Shown: positions 1-11,700 of the stretch, in pieces
Numbering within the stretch: the first letter of the stretch is position 1
Layout of the letters: each line of letters starts with the position of its first letter
NCBI RefSeq assembly: GCF_016545825.1
Contig: NC_052622.1
Span: 43,485,263-43,549,262, forward strand
Length of the DNA stretch: 64,000 nt
From: Eucalyptus grandis
Taxonomy: Eukaryota > Streptophyta > Magnoliopsida > Myrtales > Myrtaceae
Direction: 5' to 3'
Made by a program: the position numbers and the translations under genes
Notes under the pieces: generated by a model
Told to the model about the DNA's origin: nothing
The model's database searches: none
What the model saw: the letters and a program-made list of their open reading frames with translations, nothing else

Positions 1-664
1 GATGGCTATTTCGAAAAACAAGCAATTGAACAAATAAATTAAATAAAATAAAGAATTAAAATAGACATCAGCTTGATGGGATTTGGTTTATATGACCTAT
101 TTATCAACCACACTTGAGTAGCTCAAACATTCTCAATATTTTTTAAATCCAATCACATCTAATAACTCACGCAGTATACTCTCACAAGAACTATCAAAAC
201 AATCACTCAATAATGGGCAAAAACCCTTGTACTCTGACTCTTATGACCAAAAGCTCCTCTGCTCACTAATGGAGAAAAGCGCAATTCCAACGTGAAAAGT
301 ATTTCAATAATTTCTTACTTCTTCAGATGTCAAACCACAAATCCTATATGGATTTGAAAAAACCACTTGGATTGGATTTGTTATGGGCTCAAATTCTCGA
401 GTCTTGTTTTTACTCTTTTGCATTGATAGGGCACAACCGCGACTGATTTAGGCCACATGACATCTTGTTACGCTATCCTTGATCAAGTTTTGAATTAGAC
501 ATACAAAAATGAGTCTTTTACTGTTTGCTTAAGGAGTAATGTTGGCTGGGATTAGATCTAAATTCTCGCCGCGTGGGGCGATCGCAATCTGACATATCCA
601 ACAGGCTCAAAGCGTCATTTTGAGAAACTTTTAAATTTTAAATTTTTATTTTATTTTTCTCTTT
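1..664. other. AT-rich intergenic DNA, no gene seen
   Basis: No convincing exon, RNA gene or repeat with clear ends was seen. Homology to the intact TM9 gene starts abruptly at about 665, so this stretch is the sequence into which the truncated copy was placed, or what remains after loss of its first exons. Confidence 0.6.
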
Positions 665-2604
665 GGTCTGTGTGCTGATATCTCCAGAGTTGGGTTTTTT
701 CTGCATTATTATATCTCAAAAGCCTTGATTCTTTAAATTGGTTTCCATCACAGATCGTGTGAAAGAGAAAAAAGAAACTCTGGGTGAAGTTTTAAATGGA
801 GATCGTTTAGTTAGTGCTCCCTTCAAGCTGGAGTTTTTAGTGAATAAGGAAGACGAAGTTGCTTGCAAGAAGACACTTTCAAAGGTAGAAGTGGCACGAT
901 TCCGGTCTGCAATCATCCAGGACTATTACTTTGAGATGAATTATGACGACTTGCCCACTTGGGGTTTTATTGGGAAGGTTGACAAGGACGGTAGGGATCC
1001 ACATGAATACAAGTATTTTCTTTATTAAGCGTGTTATGTTCGATATCTTATACAACAAGGACCGCGTGATCGAAATTCATGTCCGGACAGACCCAAACAG
1101 CGTCGCAGATCTTACAGAAGACAAAGAAGTTGATTTTCAGTATATGTACTCAGCAAAGTGGAAAGAAACAATTACTCCTTATGAGAAAAGGATGGATATA
1201 TACACTTGGTCATCTTCATTGCCTCATCAACTTGAGATTCACTTGTTTTGGAACGTAAATTCTTGTGGTACAGTTCTTTTGTTGACTGGAATTCTTGCCA
1301 CAATCCTCTGGAGAGCTCTAAAGAAAGATTTGGTCAAGTTAGGATCACCCTCTCATTACCCATTTGCTTGCCTGATTTTCTCTAAACATGAAAAGTTGTG
1401 CGCCCTCTTTCTTTCTATGAACATGATAGGACGGTTCTGTCTTTGTTCTGTTTTTGTTTATGACAAATAGGTATGCCCATGACGAAGAATTAGCTGAAGA
1501 CGAGGAGAAGACTGGATGGAAATACATACACGGGGATGTGTTCAGGTTCCCAAAGTATAAATCTCTTTTTGCTGCTGCAGTTGGTTCTGGTACTCAGCTG
1601 TTTACTCTGTAAGTATCAAGATCATATGGCGTCTGTTGAAGCATATTTGCAATAGGAATTTGCACCACCTTTTATAGCAACCATATTCCTCTTTTTATCT
1701 TAATTAGGCAATTCGTGATTTGTGTTCTGCAGTACCGTATTCATCTTTATATTGGCATCGATTGGTGTCTTTTATCCGTACAACCGAGGCCCGCTATTTA
1801 AGGCACTGGTTGTTATCTATGCACTCACGTCAGGAATTGCAGGCTATACTGCTACTTCCTTATACTGTCAGCTGGAGGGAACAAACTGGGTATGCAGCAG
1901 CGAGATTTTTCCTATGGACGTTATATACAGCACACTGCTTGTTGATTGAATTTCTTTCTTTCTAACATGGCAGGTCAGGAATCTAGTATTGACTGGATGC
2001 CTCTTCGGTGGGCCTCTCTTTCTCACATTCTGCTTCTTAAACAGTGTCGCTGTTGTCTACACTGCCACTGCAGCTCTTCCATTTGGCATGATTTTGGTCA
2101 TAGTTCTCATATGGACACTTGTATCATCACCGTTGCTCGTATTGGGTGGGATTGCTGGGAAGAATAGCAAGGCCGAATTTCAAGCTCCATGCCGCACCAC
2201 TGAGTACCCCAGAGAGATTCCACCGTTGCCATGGTATAGGGGCGCAGTCCCCCAGATGGCATTGGCTGGTTTTCTCCCGTTCATTGTTACATACATCGAG
2301 CTATACTACATTTTTGGCAGTGTCTGGGGTCACAGGATCTATACCATCTACAACATCTTGTTTATTGTTTTCATTATTCTCTTGATAGTCACTGCTTTTA
2401 TCACGGTGGCATTGACCTATCTCCAACTTGCTGCCGAGGACCATAAATGGTGGTGGAGGTATGCCATAAAATGATTCCGTTTTTTTTTTTTAATCTTTGG
2501 CTTATATATATAATGTGCTTTTCATTCCTGCTTGCTGGTTTTCTTTTGAGTTGCCCTTCACAGTTAAAAAATGAATACTAAACACCATGCTTGGCATCCC
2601 TAGT

Positions 2605-3451
2605 CACTATGGGTGGCAAATGGGTGGGTTGGGTGAGTCGAAAATAGATACTCATATTTGATCCATCTAACTCATTTTGATCCATATTTTGTAGTATAAA
2701 TTTAGCGATCCATATCCGACCCGACTCGTATTGCTAATTAATATTCTAGGAAAATCCACTTCTACTATATGTTAATTGGATTAAAACTTCAAATTAAATT
2801 AAAAATAGTAAATAAAATTAAAAAAAAATTAAAAAACCTATAAATTGAAATATTTATAAAAAAATTAGATTATGTGCATACTTCTCTTATTTGAAGTGAA
2901 CATACTATTGAATAACTAAAAAATGTAACATGAAATTTTTTTAACTAAACCTAAAAAAACTCATTTTTATGATTTTTTAAAAAAAAAAAAGTACCGTTAG
3001 AACATTTTTATGCAATACAAATTTTTTAACAATTTTTATGCAATACAAATTTAATGAAATTTTTTATAATTCTTTTTAAAATATTAAAAAAATATAATTT
3101 TTAATTATTTTTATTTTTAAAATATAAATTTTAATAATTATTTTTCCTTTTCTCTTCTCTTTTTCTTCTTCAATTGGCCATTGGCCATAGGCGAGATCGA
3201 GCTTGTCGGCGTCAAGCGAGGCACAATCTCGCTGATTTAGCGAGGCTGAGGCCCCACTTGATGTCGGCGAGCTCGAGTGTTGCCAGATCCGACGAGCGAG
3301 CTCGAGCCTTGCCGGTTGTCGGCGAGGCCGGGCCTCGTCGGGATCTGGCAAGACTCGAGTTCACCGACGTTGGGTGAGCGGCGATCTCGCCGATCTAGCA
3401 GAGCCGAGGCCCCGCCCGACGCCAGCGAGCTCGAGCCTCGCCAAATCTGTA
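2605..3451. repeat. Non-homologous repeat-like block in intron 6 of copy 1
   Basis: The parental intron holds about 855 bp of unrelated sequence at the same place (12285-13139). Homology stops at about 2604 and resumes at 3451. The block begins with a G/T-rich end reading ATGGGTGGCAAATGGGTGGG and runs through AT-rich DNA into a GC-rich tract at 3160-3450 with repeated gcgagctcgagcc-like words. That layout resembles the GC-rich cores of the foldback elements at 27.4-28.1 kb and 59.8-60.8 kb. It is probably one or more truncated transposons; clean ends were not found. Confidence 0.45.
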
Positions 3452-3486
3452 CATGGCATACATACGTGAGTTTTGACTGTGCCGAC

Positions 3487-5081
3487 TAGGGTGAGCGCGG
3501 TTCCCGGGTTACCGGGAAGGAACCGAACCGGAGGAGGGTCGGTTCGGTTCCCGGTTCCAAGGGGACCGGTTCGGTTCGGTTCCTTTTTCTAGGAACCGGA
3601 ACCTGTTTGAACCGGAACCGGAACCGGTTACTTAGGCAGAAAAAGCTCGACCTTGGATGTTCTAGTGACTTGTATGTGATGTTCTAGTTGAAGTTTGGCT
3701 TCGGCCTCTAAATGAAAGTTGTAAAGGACTTCTTGGAGTATAACATACTCAAATTTGGGACAAAACAAACAAGTATAAGTGGGTGAAATCGTTATTCTTT
3801 GGAAAGACTGGATCTGGAGATTTTGGGACCGACTCTTGATGAATGCATGGACTGTAAGGCAACCTTTTTGTCGAAATTTCACTTCGGTTTCTTAACAAAA
3901 GTTGTAAAGAACATCCTGAGGTACAACATATAAAAAATTTAGAGAAAAAAAACAAGAATAGGTAGGTGAAATCGTGGTCCTTTGGAGATGGTTAGATCTG
4001 GAATTACGGTACTACGAACAGGGATTTTAACCGTCCATATTTAATTATCTAGGACGAATTTGACTTCTATGTTTTCATGAAGTATCTACCTTATGGTCTT
4101 GGCTATCACATAGTCGAATTTCATAATTTTTGAAGGTCATTTGGGTATTTAATCGGAAATGTTTCTAAAACTGTGCAATCTGATGTGTTTGGATCTTGTA
4201 AGTTGCAATGCGTGGACTATATCATTTTGTATGAGGTTCTTTTGGAAATGTGTTCTGCATGAAATATCTCTCTTCATGTCTTCCCTACAACATATTTAAA
4301 TTTCGTAATTTTTGTAGTTCATTTGCCTATTTAACCAAAAATGTTTCAAAAACTGTGCAAGTAGAGAATAGGAAAAGTAAATCGATTTTATCTTTTAATC
4401 CAGAACGAATTGGACTACGATTTCTTCATGAAACTTGTACCTCTAGGTCTTAAATACAACGTGTCCAAATTTTAGAATTTTCTGAGTTCATTTAAGGGTT
4501 TAATCGAAATTGTTTTCAAAACTTGTACCTCTAGACATTCTTGTTCTAGTGGTGTTTTATTTCTACTTTCTAGTTTGCTATTTGTTTTGAAATTTCTAAT
4601 TATATTCTATTATTGTTGTGCAGTGCGAAGTTAATGTATCAAGATAACATGTCAATGGGAAGTTACCGTGTAGTATACACGTACATTATAGTTTTTTTTT
4701 GGTAACGTGCGCATACGTTATATTTTTTTTAGTAACGTGCGTGCACGTTATAATTTTTTTTTGGTAACGTGCGCATACGTTATATTTTTTTTTTTGGTAA
4801 CATGCGTATATGTTATAGTTTTTTTTTTTGGTAACGTGCGCGTACGTTATAGTTTTTGGGTAACGTGCGCATATGTTATAGTTTAAATATGAAAATAACA
4901 AAAAAATGAAGAAAAAGGAATCTGTTGGAACCTGGAACCGACCACTGGAACTTTTGTGACAGGGTAGGTTCCAGGTCTCATTCCCACGGGTAGGTTCCAG
5001 GTTCCTCATTTTGAGGAACCTGTACTGAGGTAGGTTAAGTTCGGACGGAACCGAACCGGAACCTGGAACCGCTCACCCCTA
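3487..5081. mobile_element. Non-autonomous hAT-like DNA transposon, 1595 bp
   Basis: The left end reads TAGGGTGAGCGCGGTTCC and the right end, reverse-complemented, reads TAGGGGTGAGCGGTTCC, so the termini are near-matching inverted repeats. They are followed by inverted GGTTCC/GGAACC-rich arms. The flanks are 8-bp direct repeats GTGCCGAC (3479-3486) and GTGCTGAC (5082-5089). The parental intron has a single uninterrupted GTGCTGAC at the corresponding position, near 13173, which is a natural empty site. An 8-bp TSD and TAGGG-type ends fit the hAT superfamily. No transposase is visible. The interior carries a short tandem array (4677-4884) and AT-rich sequence. Confidence 0.85.
4677..4884. repeat. 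Minisatellite of hairpin-forming units inside the hAT element
   Basis: One partial and six fuller units of about 29-35 bp are present. Each has a core like GTAACGTGCGCATACGTTATA separated by a run of about 4-12 T. The core is itself an inverted repeat (TAACGT...ACGTTA), so every unit can fold into a small hairpin. Units differ by a few substitutions and by T-run length, as expected from slippage and unequal exchange. It is not a CRISPR array: the spacers are only T runs and the context is a plant transposon. Confidence 0.85.
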
Positions 5082-5579
5082 GTGCTGACAGCAGCCTGAT
5101 GCCTGTCATTTGGCAGGTCTTTTCTCTGTGGTGGATCAACTGGATTATTTATCTATGGGTATTGCTTGTACTACTACTATGCACGGTCTGATATGGACGG
5201 GTTCATGCAAACTTCATTCTTCTTTGGCTACATGGCCTGCATCTGCTATGGAGTTTTCCTCGTGCTTGGGACCGTAGGTTTTGCGCTGCCTTATTATTCA
5301 TCCGACGCATATACGGATCCATCAAGTGCGAGTAGGCAGGTGGTCCTTTTCAATCTCCGCATTGTCTTCCGTCTCTTATTAGCTGCCCTGTGGAGTAGCC
5401 TTTTCGCAAGATGGTTTTGGTTCTTGTATCAAGAGCAGAAGCGTATAGTTCTCCTCACATGTCTTGCTACCTGAGAAAGCGGGCATGACTTTTCCTTCAT
5501 GTTTGTGCCGATTTCTAGAAATGGTCTTTGTGATTGGTTTCGCATTCCATCCACATTGTATGTATCTCTTGTTAACACT

Positions 5580-6112
5580 ATTATGGCGTTTGATAATATT
5601 TTTTTTCGTAAATAATTTCTTTTAGAAATAATTTTTTTATTTCTATTTTTGAAATAGTTTCCAAGTAAAAGAACGCGTTTGGTAACTATACAAAATTTCT
5701 ATTTTCAGAATAGAAAAAAATAGGAATTTTTTTGTACAATCTATAATTTTTTCATGATGTACAATTTTTTTTAATAATAACGTTTTTTTATTTTATTTTT
5801 ATTTTTATTTTTTTCCTCTTTTACTTCCTCCTCTAGCCCATGCCATGCAGCAGGCAAGTGGTCGGCGGTGGGCAGACTAGTTAGAAAAGAAAAAAGAAGA
5901 AAATAAAGAAAAAAAAGTAAATGAATTCAAAATAAGCAACTCCATTCTACTTATTGTCTTTAATTTAAATTTATTTCCCATCTGCTTTTTTATTTTGGAA
6001 AATAATAAAATTAATTGATGTTGTCAAATGAATTTATATATTTTTTATTTTAAAGAATAAAAAAAAAATAAAAAATTAGAGAAATAAAAACGTCAATAAA
6101 CGGAGCCTACCG
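5580..6112. repeat. Dispersed AT-rich repeat, copy 1
   Basis: This AT-rich element contains words such as gcgtttggtaactatacaaaatttctattttcagaatag (in pieces), runs of T and A, and a small GC-richer centre at 5832-5870. The same words recur at 6250-7060 in opposite orientation and at 22925-23560, so this is a dispersed family. It contains no gene. Exact ends were not determined. Confidence 0.6.
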
Positions 6113-6249
6113 AACGTAGTTGATGGTCTTGCCTATGGAAATAGCTTTGACCCTTCAACACAGCAACATCATCTTTTCTCTTTTTGGGACAGGCTTGATC
6201 ATGTCTCTTGCAATCATAGGAAAATGTTTGATTGTAATGTCATATCAAG

Positions 6250-7060
6250 GCTCTGCATGACAACAATTCTGTTTCTCTCAATTTTTTTTTTTTTGTTCCC
6301 CGAAACAAAAAAAGAATAGAAATCCGTTTAGTAAAAATTTTGTTTTGGGAACAATTTCTCTATTTTCTTGTTTTTAGGAACAATTTTGGAATAGAAACAA
6401 AAAAAAAAAGTAACATTCTTGTTCCGGGAACAATTTTTAGAAATAAGCCAATTTTTTTTTTTGTTCCTCTCTTTTGCTACGACCACCTCCACTTGCTTGA
6501 AGTTGCCGCGCCGCCAATTGTCGGCCTCCGTTGCCACCTCCATCCGTTGTTGCCTTCGTCCGTTGCCGGTTGTCGTCGCCGCCTCTGTTCGTCGGCCGCC
6601 GCCGACCACCGGCCTCCGCCATCGTCGGCCGTTGCCACTACCTTCGTCTGTCGATGCTGCCCGTCGCCGCCATTCTTCGCTTTGCATGACTACCGGCCGT
6701 CGATCGTCTCCGTCAACTGCCGCCGCACAGCCCATCGGCTGCCACCTCCCACAATTGCCCATCCACCTCCAGCGATCGATGGGTTGTGCAGCGGAAATTG
6801 GCAATGACAGTTGGCAGCCGACAGTGGTGCAGCAGCGGCAGTGGGCGACAACGGGCGGTAGCGGTCAGCGATTTGTGAACAAGAATAAAAAAACGAATAA
6901 ATACATAAAAGAAGTCATTTTCGTGCCAAATGCATTTACATTCTTTTTCTATTTTTTGAGTATAAATTTTGTGTAGTTACCAAATATCTTATTTTACTCA
7001 GAAATTGTTTCACAGAATAGAAATAAAAAAAATTATTTCTGAAAAAAAACTCTTCTCCAG
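6250..7060. repeat. Dispersed AT-rich repeat with CCG-rich core, copy 2
   Basis: The AT-rich arms share words with the repeats at 5580-6112 and 22925-23560; the right arm matches them when reverse-complemented. The core at about 6480-6870 is rich in CCG/GCC and gives long but meaningless reading frames on both strands. It is called a non-coding member of the same family. Boundaries are approximate. Confidence 0.6.
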
Positions 7061-7140
7061 CCAAGAAGCGTTGTTATACGCAATCCAAGTTAACCTTCGA
7101 CGAGTCCTTCTAGGCAGGGCCTTCGGCCAAAGATGCATTC

Positions 7141-7320
7141 GATTGGGCCAGATCTGGGCTAGTCCGCGGGGCTTCGGGCGCGGGATCAGCCCTTCAATTC
7201 TCTAATTTCATAATTAATGGGCCCAACGCCGTCGTAAACGGAAGGCCCAAAAGTCCAAACGTGCTGGCCTGCCATTGACCCAACTTATAATGGGCCGTCC
7301 ACGTGGCGGCGGGCCCACAA
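7141..7320. promoter_or_regulatory. Cluster of Site II (TGGGCY) motifs plus a G-box
   Basis: TGGGCC occurs at 7144-7149, 7218-7223 and 7291-7296. TGGGCT lies at 7155-7160. GGCCCA (the reverse complement) lies at 7244-7249 and 7312-7317. A palindromic CCACGTGG lies at 7299-7306. In plants, TGGGCY Site II elements bind TCP factors and CACGTG binds bZIP/bHLH factors, and such clusters are common in promoters of growth-related genes. No gene starts close by: the TM9 start codon is about 1.4 kb downstream, beyond an AT-rich inverted-repeat element. Promoter function is an inference. Confidence 0.4.
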
Positions 7321-7734
7321 AAAGGTCTGTGTTGGACAAGAGGCCATTGAAGATCCGAGGGCGGTGATTCGGATGTGAAGGGTCGAAGTTATGTTTCCTA
7401 GGTATTGACCAGATCTCAAGCAATGCAGGTACCACCCCACGCACCAATCACGAGGCGCCAATCATGACACCTCGTGTCTGGAAAAAAATAATGTCGAAGG
7501 CTTGGCTCGCTGTCTATAAAAAGTCAACGTTTAAGGTTAATCGGATGTTTTACCGACCAAAAAAAGAAAGGTTAATCGGATGTTTTGACCCTCCCCTCCC
7601 AAAAAAAGAGAAAGAAAAGGTTAATCGGATGCGTCCGATGCGATCAGGGGGCGATCAGGGGGACTAATGCATGCCCCGTCTTTCACGGTTTCCATCTATG
7701 CGTACATTCTACTCCAAATTAAATATAATGAGTT

Positions 7735-8165
7735 AATAATATATTTACTTCTATCACGGCCAATAATTTTTAAGATTAATATTACGAAAAATTTCAAATT
7801 AGTATATTCATGACAAATTAACCTTAAATTAATTTTTTGACTATAAAAAATTTCAAATTGATATATTTATAACAGATTTACTCAAAATTAATTTTTTGAC
7901 AATTAAAAATAAAAAATAATATATTTGTGATAAATTTAGCCTATATTAGTTTCTATTAAATTAGATTACTAACGTGAAAAATTACAAATAGGTACACTTC
8001 TTACTAACATAAGATAAAATATTAAATTGACATTTAATTATCACGTGTCATTAAACTAAAAAATTTGATAGTATATTTAATGATAACTAACCAAATGTAA
8101 ATTTGTGAAATTTACTAATTTGGAGTTTTGAGTATTTCATGATATTAACTCTTATATAAAGAGCT
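7735..8165. repeat. AT-rich inverted-repeat (MITE-like) element
   Basis: The left part reads taatattacgaaaaatttc and aaattagtatattcatgaca. The right part, reverse-complemented, reads ttaatatcatgaaatactc and ccaaattagtaaattt. These arms pair imperfectly over tens of bases. The inside also holds direct variants of the word atttcaaattgatatatt. No coding capacity. Ends are approximate and no TSD could be fixed. Confidence 0.55.
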
Positions 8166-8742
8166 CAAGAATAAGATTTTAACTGTCAAATTCTGATTAA
8201 ATATTCAATAAAAAATAATTAAATTTGACATGAGAGAGATGCGATAAATTCGAATTCGAATCCAATTCATTATTTGATGAAAATCAAGCATGAGGAGCAA
8301 TGATATTATTTATTTGAGCAACAAGGGGAAATTGTTGACTCTAGCGATGGTTTTGTATGAAACATTAGTGGTGGCTCACTTAGCGACTTAAAATGACTCG
8401 AGATCTATTCATTGTTTTCTTCCAAAAAAAAAAAAAAAATGAAGTAGTGATTTTAAAAGTTCAATAAATTTTAGGTATGTGCAAATAATTAAAGTTGTTG
8501 AAAGTCAAACCCGCCAAGCATTGAAAGTGAAGCAATTTCGACCCCCCGCCCATCTCTTTCGTTCGACCCGGCGATTAATGATAAAATAATTCATTTCCCG
8601 TTGATGAAAACTAGAAAACCAAGCAACGTAGAGAGATAATTAGATAGAGAGAGAATCAGAGGCGACGACTGGCGAGCGCCGATCTCTCCGCCTCCTGCGC
8701 CTCCTTGACTGGCCTCCCCTCTCTCTCTCTCTTCGCGCGGCC
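8166..8742 (+). promoter_or_regulatory. Upstream region and probable 5' UTR of the intact TM9 gene
   Basis: AT-rich DNA gives way at about 8520 to GC- and CT-rich sequence that leads directly to the start codon at 8743, with CT repeats (ctctctctctct) at 8718-8731. Pyrimidine-rich leaders are common in plant 5' UTRs. A transcription start could not be placed. Confidence 0.45.
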
Positions 8743-11700
8743 ATGGCGAAGAAGACGATCGCCCCGATCCTCGGCCTCGCCGTCGTGGCGCTCTGCCTGG
8801 CCCCGGCGGCCGTGTCGAGCCCCTCCAACCACCGCTACGAGGAGCGCGACCCCGTCCCTCTCTACGCCAACAAAGTCGGCCCCTTTCACAACCCCAGGTG
8901 AGCCGTCCGATCTCGGCATGACGGCGTCCGGCGCCGTTGGATTCCGAATTCCGGTCCCCATCTCCTCTCTTTCTCTCTCTTTCTCTCTCTGCGTTTTCCT
9001 TCGCGCGTGGGTTTCGATCGGCATTGCGATGTCCGCTCGAGTGTGTCGGTTCGGAGAGGAACGTGAGTTTCTGATTCGGCGAGCGAATCGATGGGTAAGG
9101 GCCGAGGTGGGAGATTTGAGACCGTCCGGGGTTGACCTGGTCGAGTCGATCGTCACTTGCGCGTGTCCTTGTGTGACTCTTGTATTGAGCATTAGTGGTT
9201 TTGCGCGTGTCTTCCTGGCCTCGATGGAGTTCCGATGCCATCGGGATTAGAACGTCCATTTCAGAATTGAGGGAGCGCGCTGTTTGCTTTGCGGTTGCTA
9301 TAGTATAATGCAATGGAATCGGGCCTATGTAGAGCCTGAATTAGTCCTGGGTAGGGAAATTACATCCATCATGCGTTCGCTCGAGACTCAGGGATTACTC
9401 ATACTACGGTTTTTGATTCTTTTTATCTGGATCAATCCAAGAAATAAGCGAAATGATAAATTTTGTGGGGGTCGTATTGATAAATCTACAGGTTTCTTTT
9501 CTTGCTTTTCAAATACGACGTGGGCATTTCCTGCTTTGCTGCTTTATCCCCAAAAAGTGAAAAGATAAAGGGGGGAAATGACTTTAGGAGTTTGCTTCAA
9601 CATTACCAGATTCTTAGGATGCTAATGAATCTCATTCTTGTTTACGCACGGCAGTAGTTACTACTTCCTTGAAGCTGCCGTTGCTATTCTTCCCTGAAGC
9701 TGCCTTTGCTTTTATTGCTGATAACACATAATCTAAATCTTGTCTGCATTGTCACGATAAAATGGATCTCTTGTGACTTTAGATAGGAAACCAATAATTT
9801 TTTTGTCTTCAAATGAAAAATTTTGTCTTCTTGTCCTAAGTATGAGCAATTTGACCCTAAATGACCAAATAGATAATGCCATGGCACCAGCTGGACTAGT
9901 TGATCTTGAGTCCTTCAGGTTTCTACATGGCTTCAGCAGGATATAAGAGCCGAATTATTGATGGATTCATCATAACGCCTTATTAAATTGAGGAAAGTGA
10001 AAAAATGATTATCTAACCCAGATTTTTTGTGTGAAAATTTGTTGTAAATTGTAATTCTTCTTAACTGTGTCATTCGAACGAGAAACAAGAAGAGATTTTA
10101 AATCTAATAAAAGGGGATAATTTCAGAGGCATGTAACTTTAAGAATCTCCTAGATTTGCTATGCAATGTTCTTTCAAGCCTGTACATATCTGCTTCGTTC
10201 ATAGCTTTCTGTTCTCCACTTGTCCATAGAGTCTATTCTAAGGGTAATAATCCAAGGAACTTTTATATCTCAAGCCAAGCTTATGATTTGACATTTTCTT
10301 TATGCAGTGAAACATATCGCTACTTCGATCTTCCATATTGCACACCAGGTCTGTATGCTGATATTTCCAGAGTTGGGTTTCTTTCTGCATCATTATATGT
10401 CAGAGGCCTTGATTCGTTAATTTGTTTCCTTTCGCAGATCAAATGAAAGATAAAAAAGAAGCTCTGGGTGAAGTGTTAAATGGAGATCGTTTAGTCAGTG
10501 CTCCCTTTGACCTGAACTTTTTAACGAATAAAGAATATGAAGTTGTTTGCAAGAAAACACTTTCAAAGGCGGAAGTGGCACGATTCCGGTCTGCAATCAT
10601 CCAGGACTATTACTTTCAGATGTATTACGATGACTTGCCCATTTGGGGTTTCATTGGGAAGGTTGACAAGGAGGACAGGGATCCAAGTGAATACAAGTAT
10701 CTTCTTTATAAGCACATTATCTTCGAGATCTTTTACAACAAGAACCGTGTGATCGAAATTAATGTCCGGACAGACCCAAACAGTGTCGCAGATCTTACAG
10801 AAGACAAGGAAGTTGATTTTCAGTTTATGTACTCGGCAAAGTGGAAAGAAACAACTATTACTTTTGAGAAAAGGATGGATAAATACTCTCATTCATCTTC
10901 CCTGCCTCATCATCTCGAGATTCATTGGTTTTCAATTGTGAATTCATGTGTTACAGTTCTTTTGTTGACTGGATTTCTTGCCACAATCCTCATGAGAGTT
11001 CTCAAGAATGATTTCGTCAAGTTAGGATCCTTCTCTCATTACTCGTTTGCTTGCCTAATTTTCTCTAAACATGAAAGTTGTGTGCCTTCCTTATTTCTAC
11101 TAACATGATAGGACGGCTCTGTCTTTGTTCTGTTTTTGTTTATGACAAATAGGTATGCCCATGATGAAGAATCGGCTGAAGATGAGGAGGAGACTGGATG
11201 GAAATACCTACACGGAGATGTGTTTAGGTTCCCAAAGTATAAGTCTCTTTTTGCTGCTGCAGTTGGTTCTGGTACTCAGCTCTTTACTCTGTAAGTATCA
11301 AGATCATCTGGCATCTGTTGAAGCTTATTTGCAGTAGGAATTTGCACCACCTTTTATTGGAACCATATTCCTCTGTTTATCTTAATTGGGCAATTCGTGA
11401 TTTGTGTTCTGCAGCACTGTATTCATCTTTATATTGGCATTGGTTGGTGTCTTTTATCCATACAACCGAGGCGCACTATTTACGGCACTGGTTGTTATCT
11501 ATGCACTCACGTCAGGAATTGCAGGCTATACTGCAACCTCCTTTTACTGTCAGCTGGAGGGAACAAACTGGGTATGTGATGCTGAATTCTTCCTATGGAC
11601 ATTATTTACAGCACATCTGTTTGTTGATTGAATTTCTTTTTTTCTGACATGGCAGGTCAGGAATTTACTATTGACTGGATGCCTCTTCTGTGGGCCTCTG

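Larger units (their letters stand above)
665..5480 (+). pseudogene. 5'-truncated TM9/nonaspanin pseudogene (copy 1)
   Basis: This is a partial duplicate of the intact TM9 gene at 8743-13428. Exons matching parental exons 3 to 7 lie at 754-1337, 1471-1608, 1733-1889, 1974-2458 and 5117-5335. Exons 1 and 2, with the signal peptide, are missing. Homology starts at about the parental exon 2/intron 2 junction. Exon 3 is 584 nt against 583 in the parent: an extra base near 1026 creates an immediate stop (TAT TAA). Exon 7 is 219 nt against 220: a lost base near 5281 shifts the frame over the last ~18 codons and destroys the C-terminal KxE end. Exons 4, 5 and 6 keep parental length and frame. Intron 6 is enlarged to about 2.66 kb, mainly by a hAT-like insertion. 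A full TM9 protein cannot be made. A shorter product from exons 4-6 is possible but unlikely. Confidence 0.9.

Noticed and set aside
4677..4884. Regular repeats resembling a CRISPR array
   Set aside because: The spacers are only T runs of varying length, the units drift, no Cas genes exist and the sequence is inside a plant transposon.
6328..6976. Long open frames on both strands (155-185 codons)
   Set aside because: They follow from the CCG-rich core of a dispersed repeat. Composition is Pro/Arg/Gly biased and no family motif is seen.
8591..9313. Antisense frame of 240 codons over TM9 exon 1
   Set aside because: It is a shadow of the GC-rich exon 1/intron 1 region on the other strand, with Arg/Gly/Glu-rich content and no motifs.
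10422..11108. A separate gene starting at the ATG near 10443
   Set aside because: It is exon 3 of the TM9 gene read into intron 3. The true start with signal peptide is at 8743, and the seven exons join in frame.
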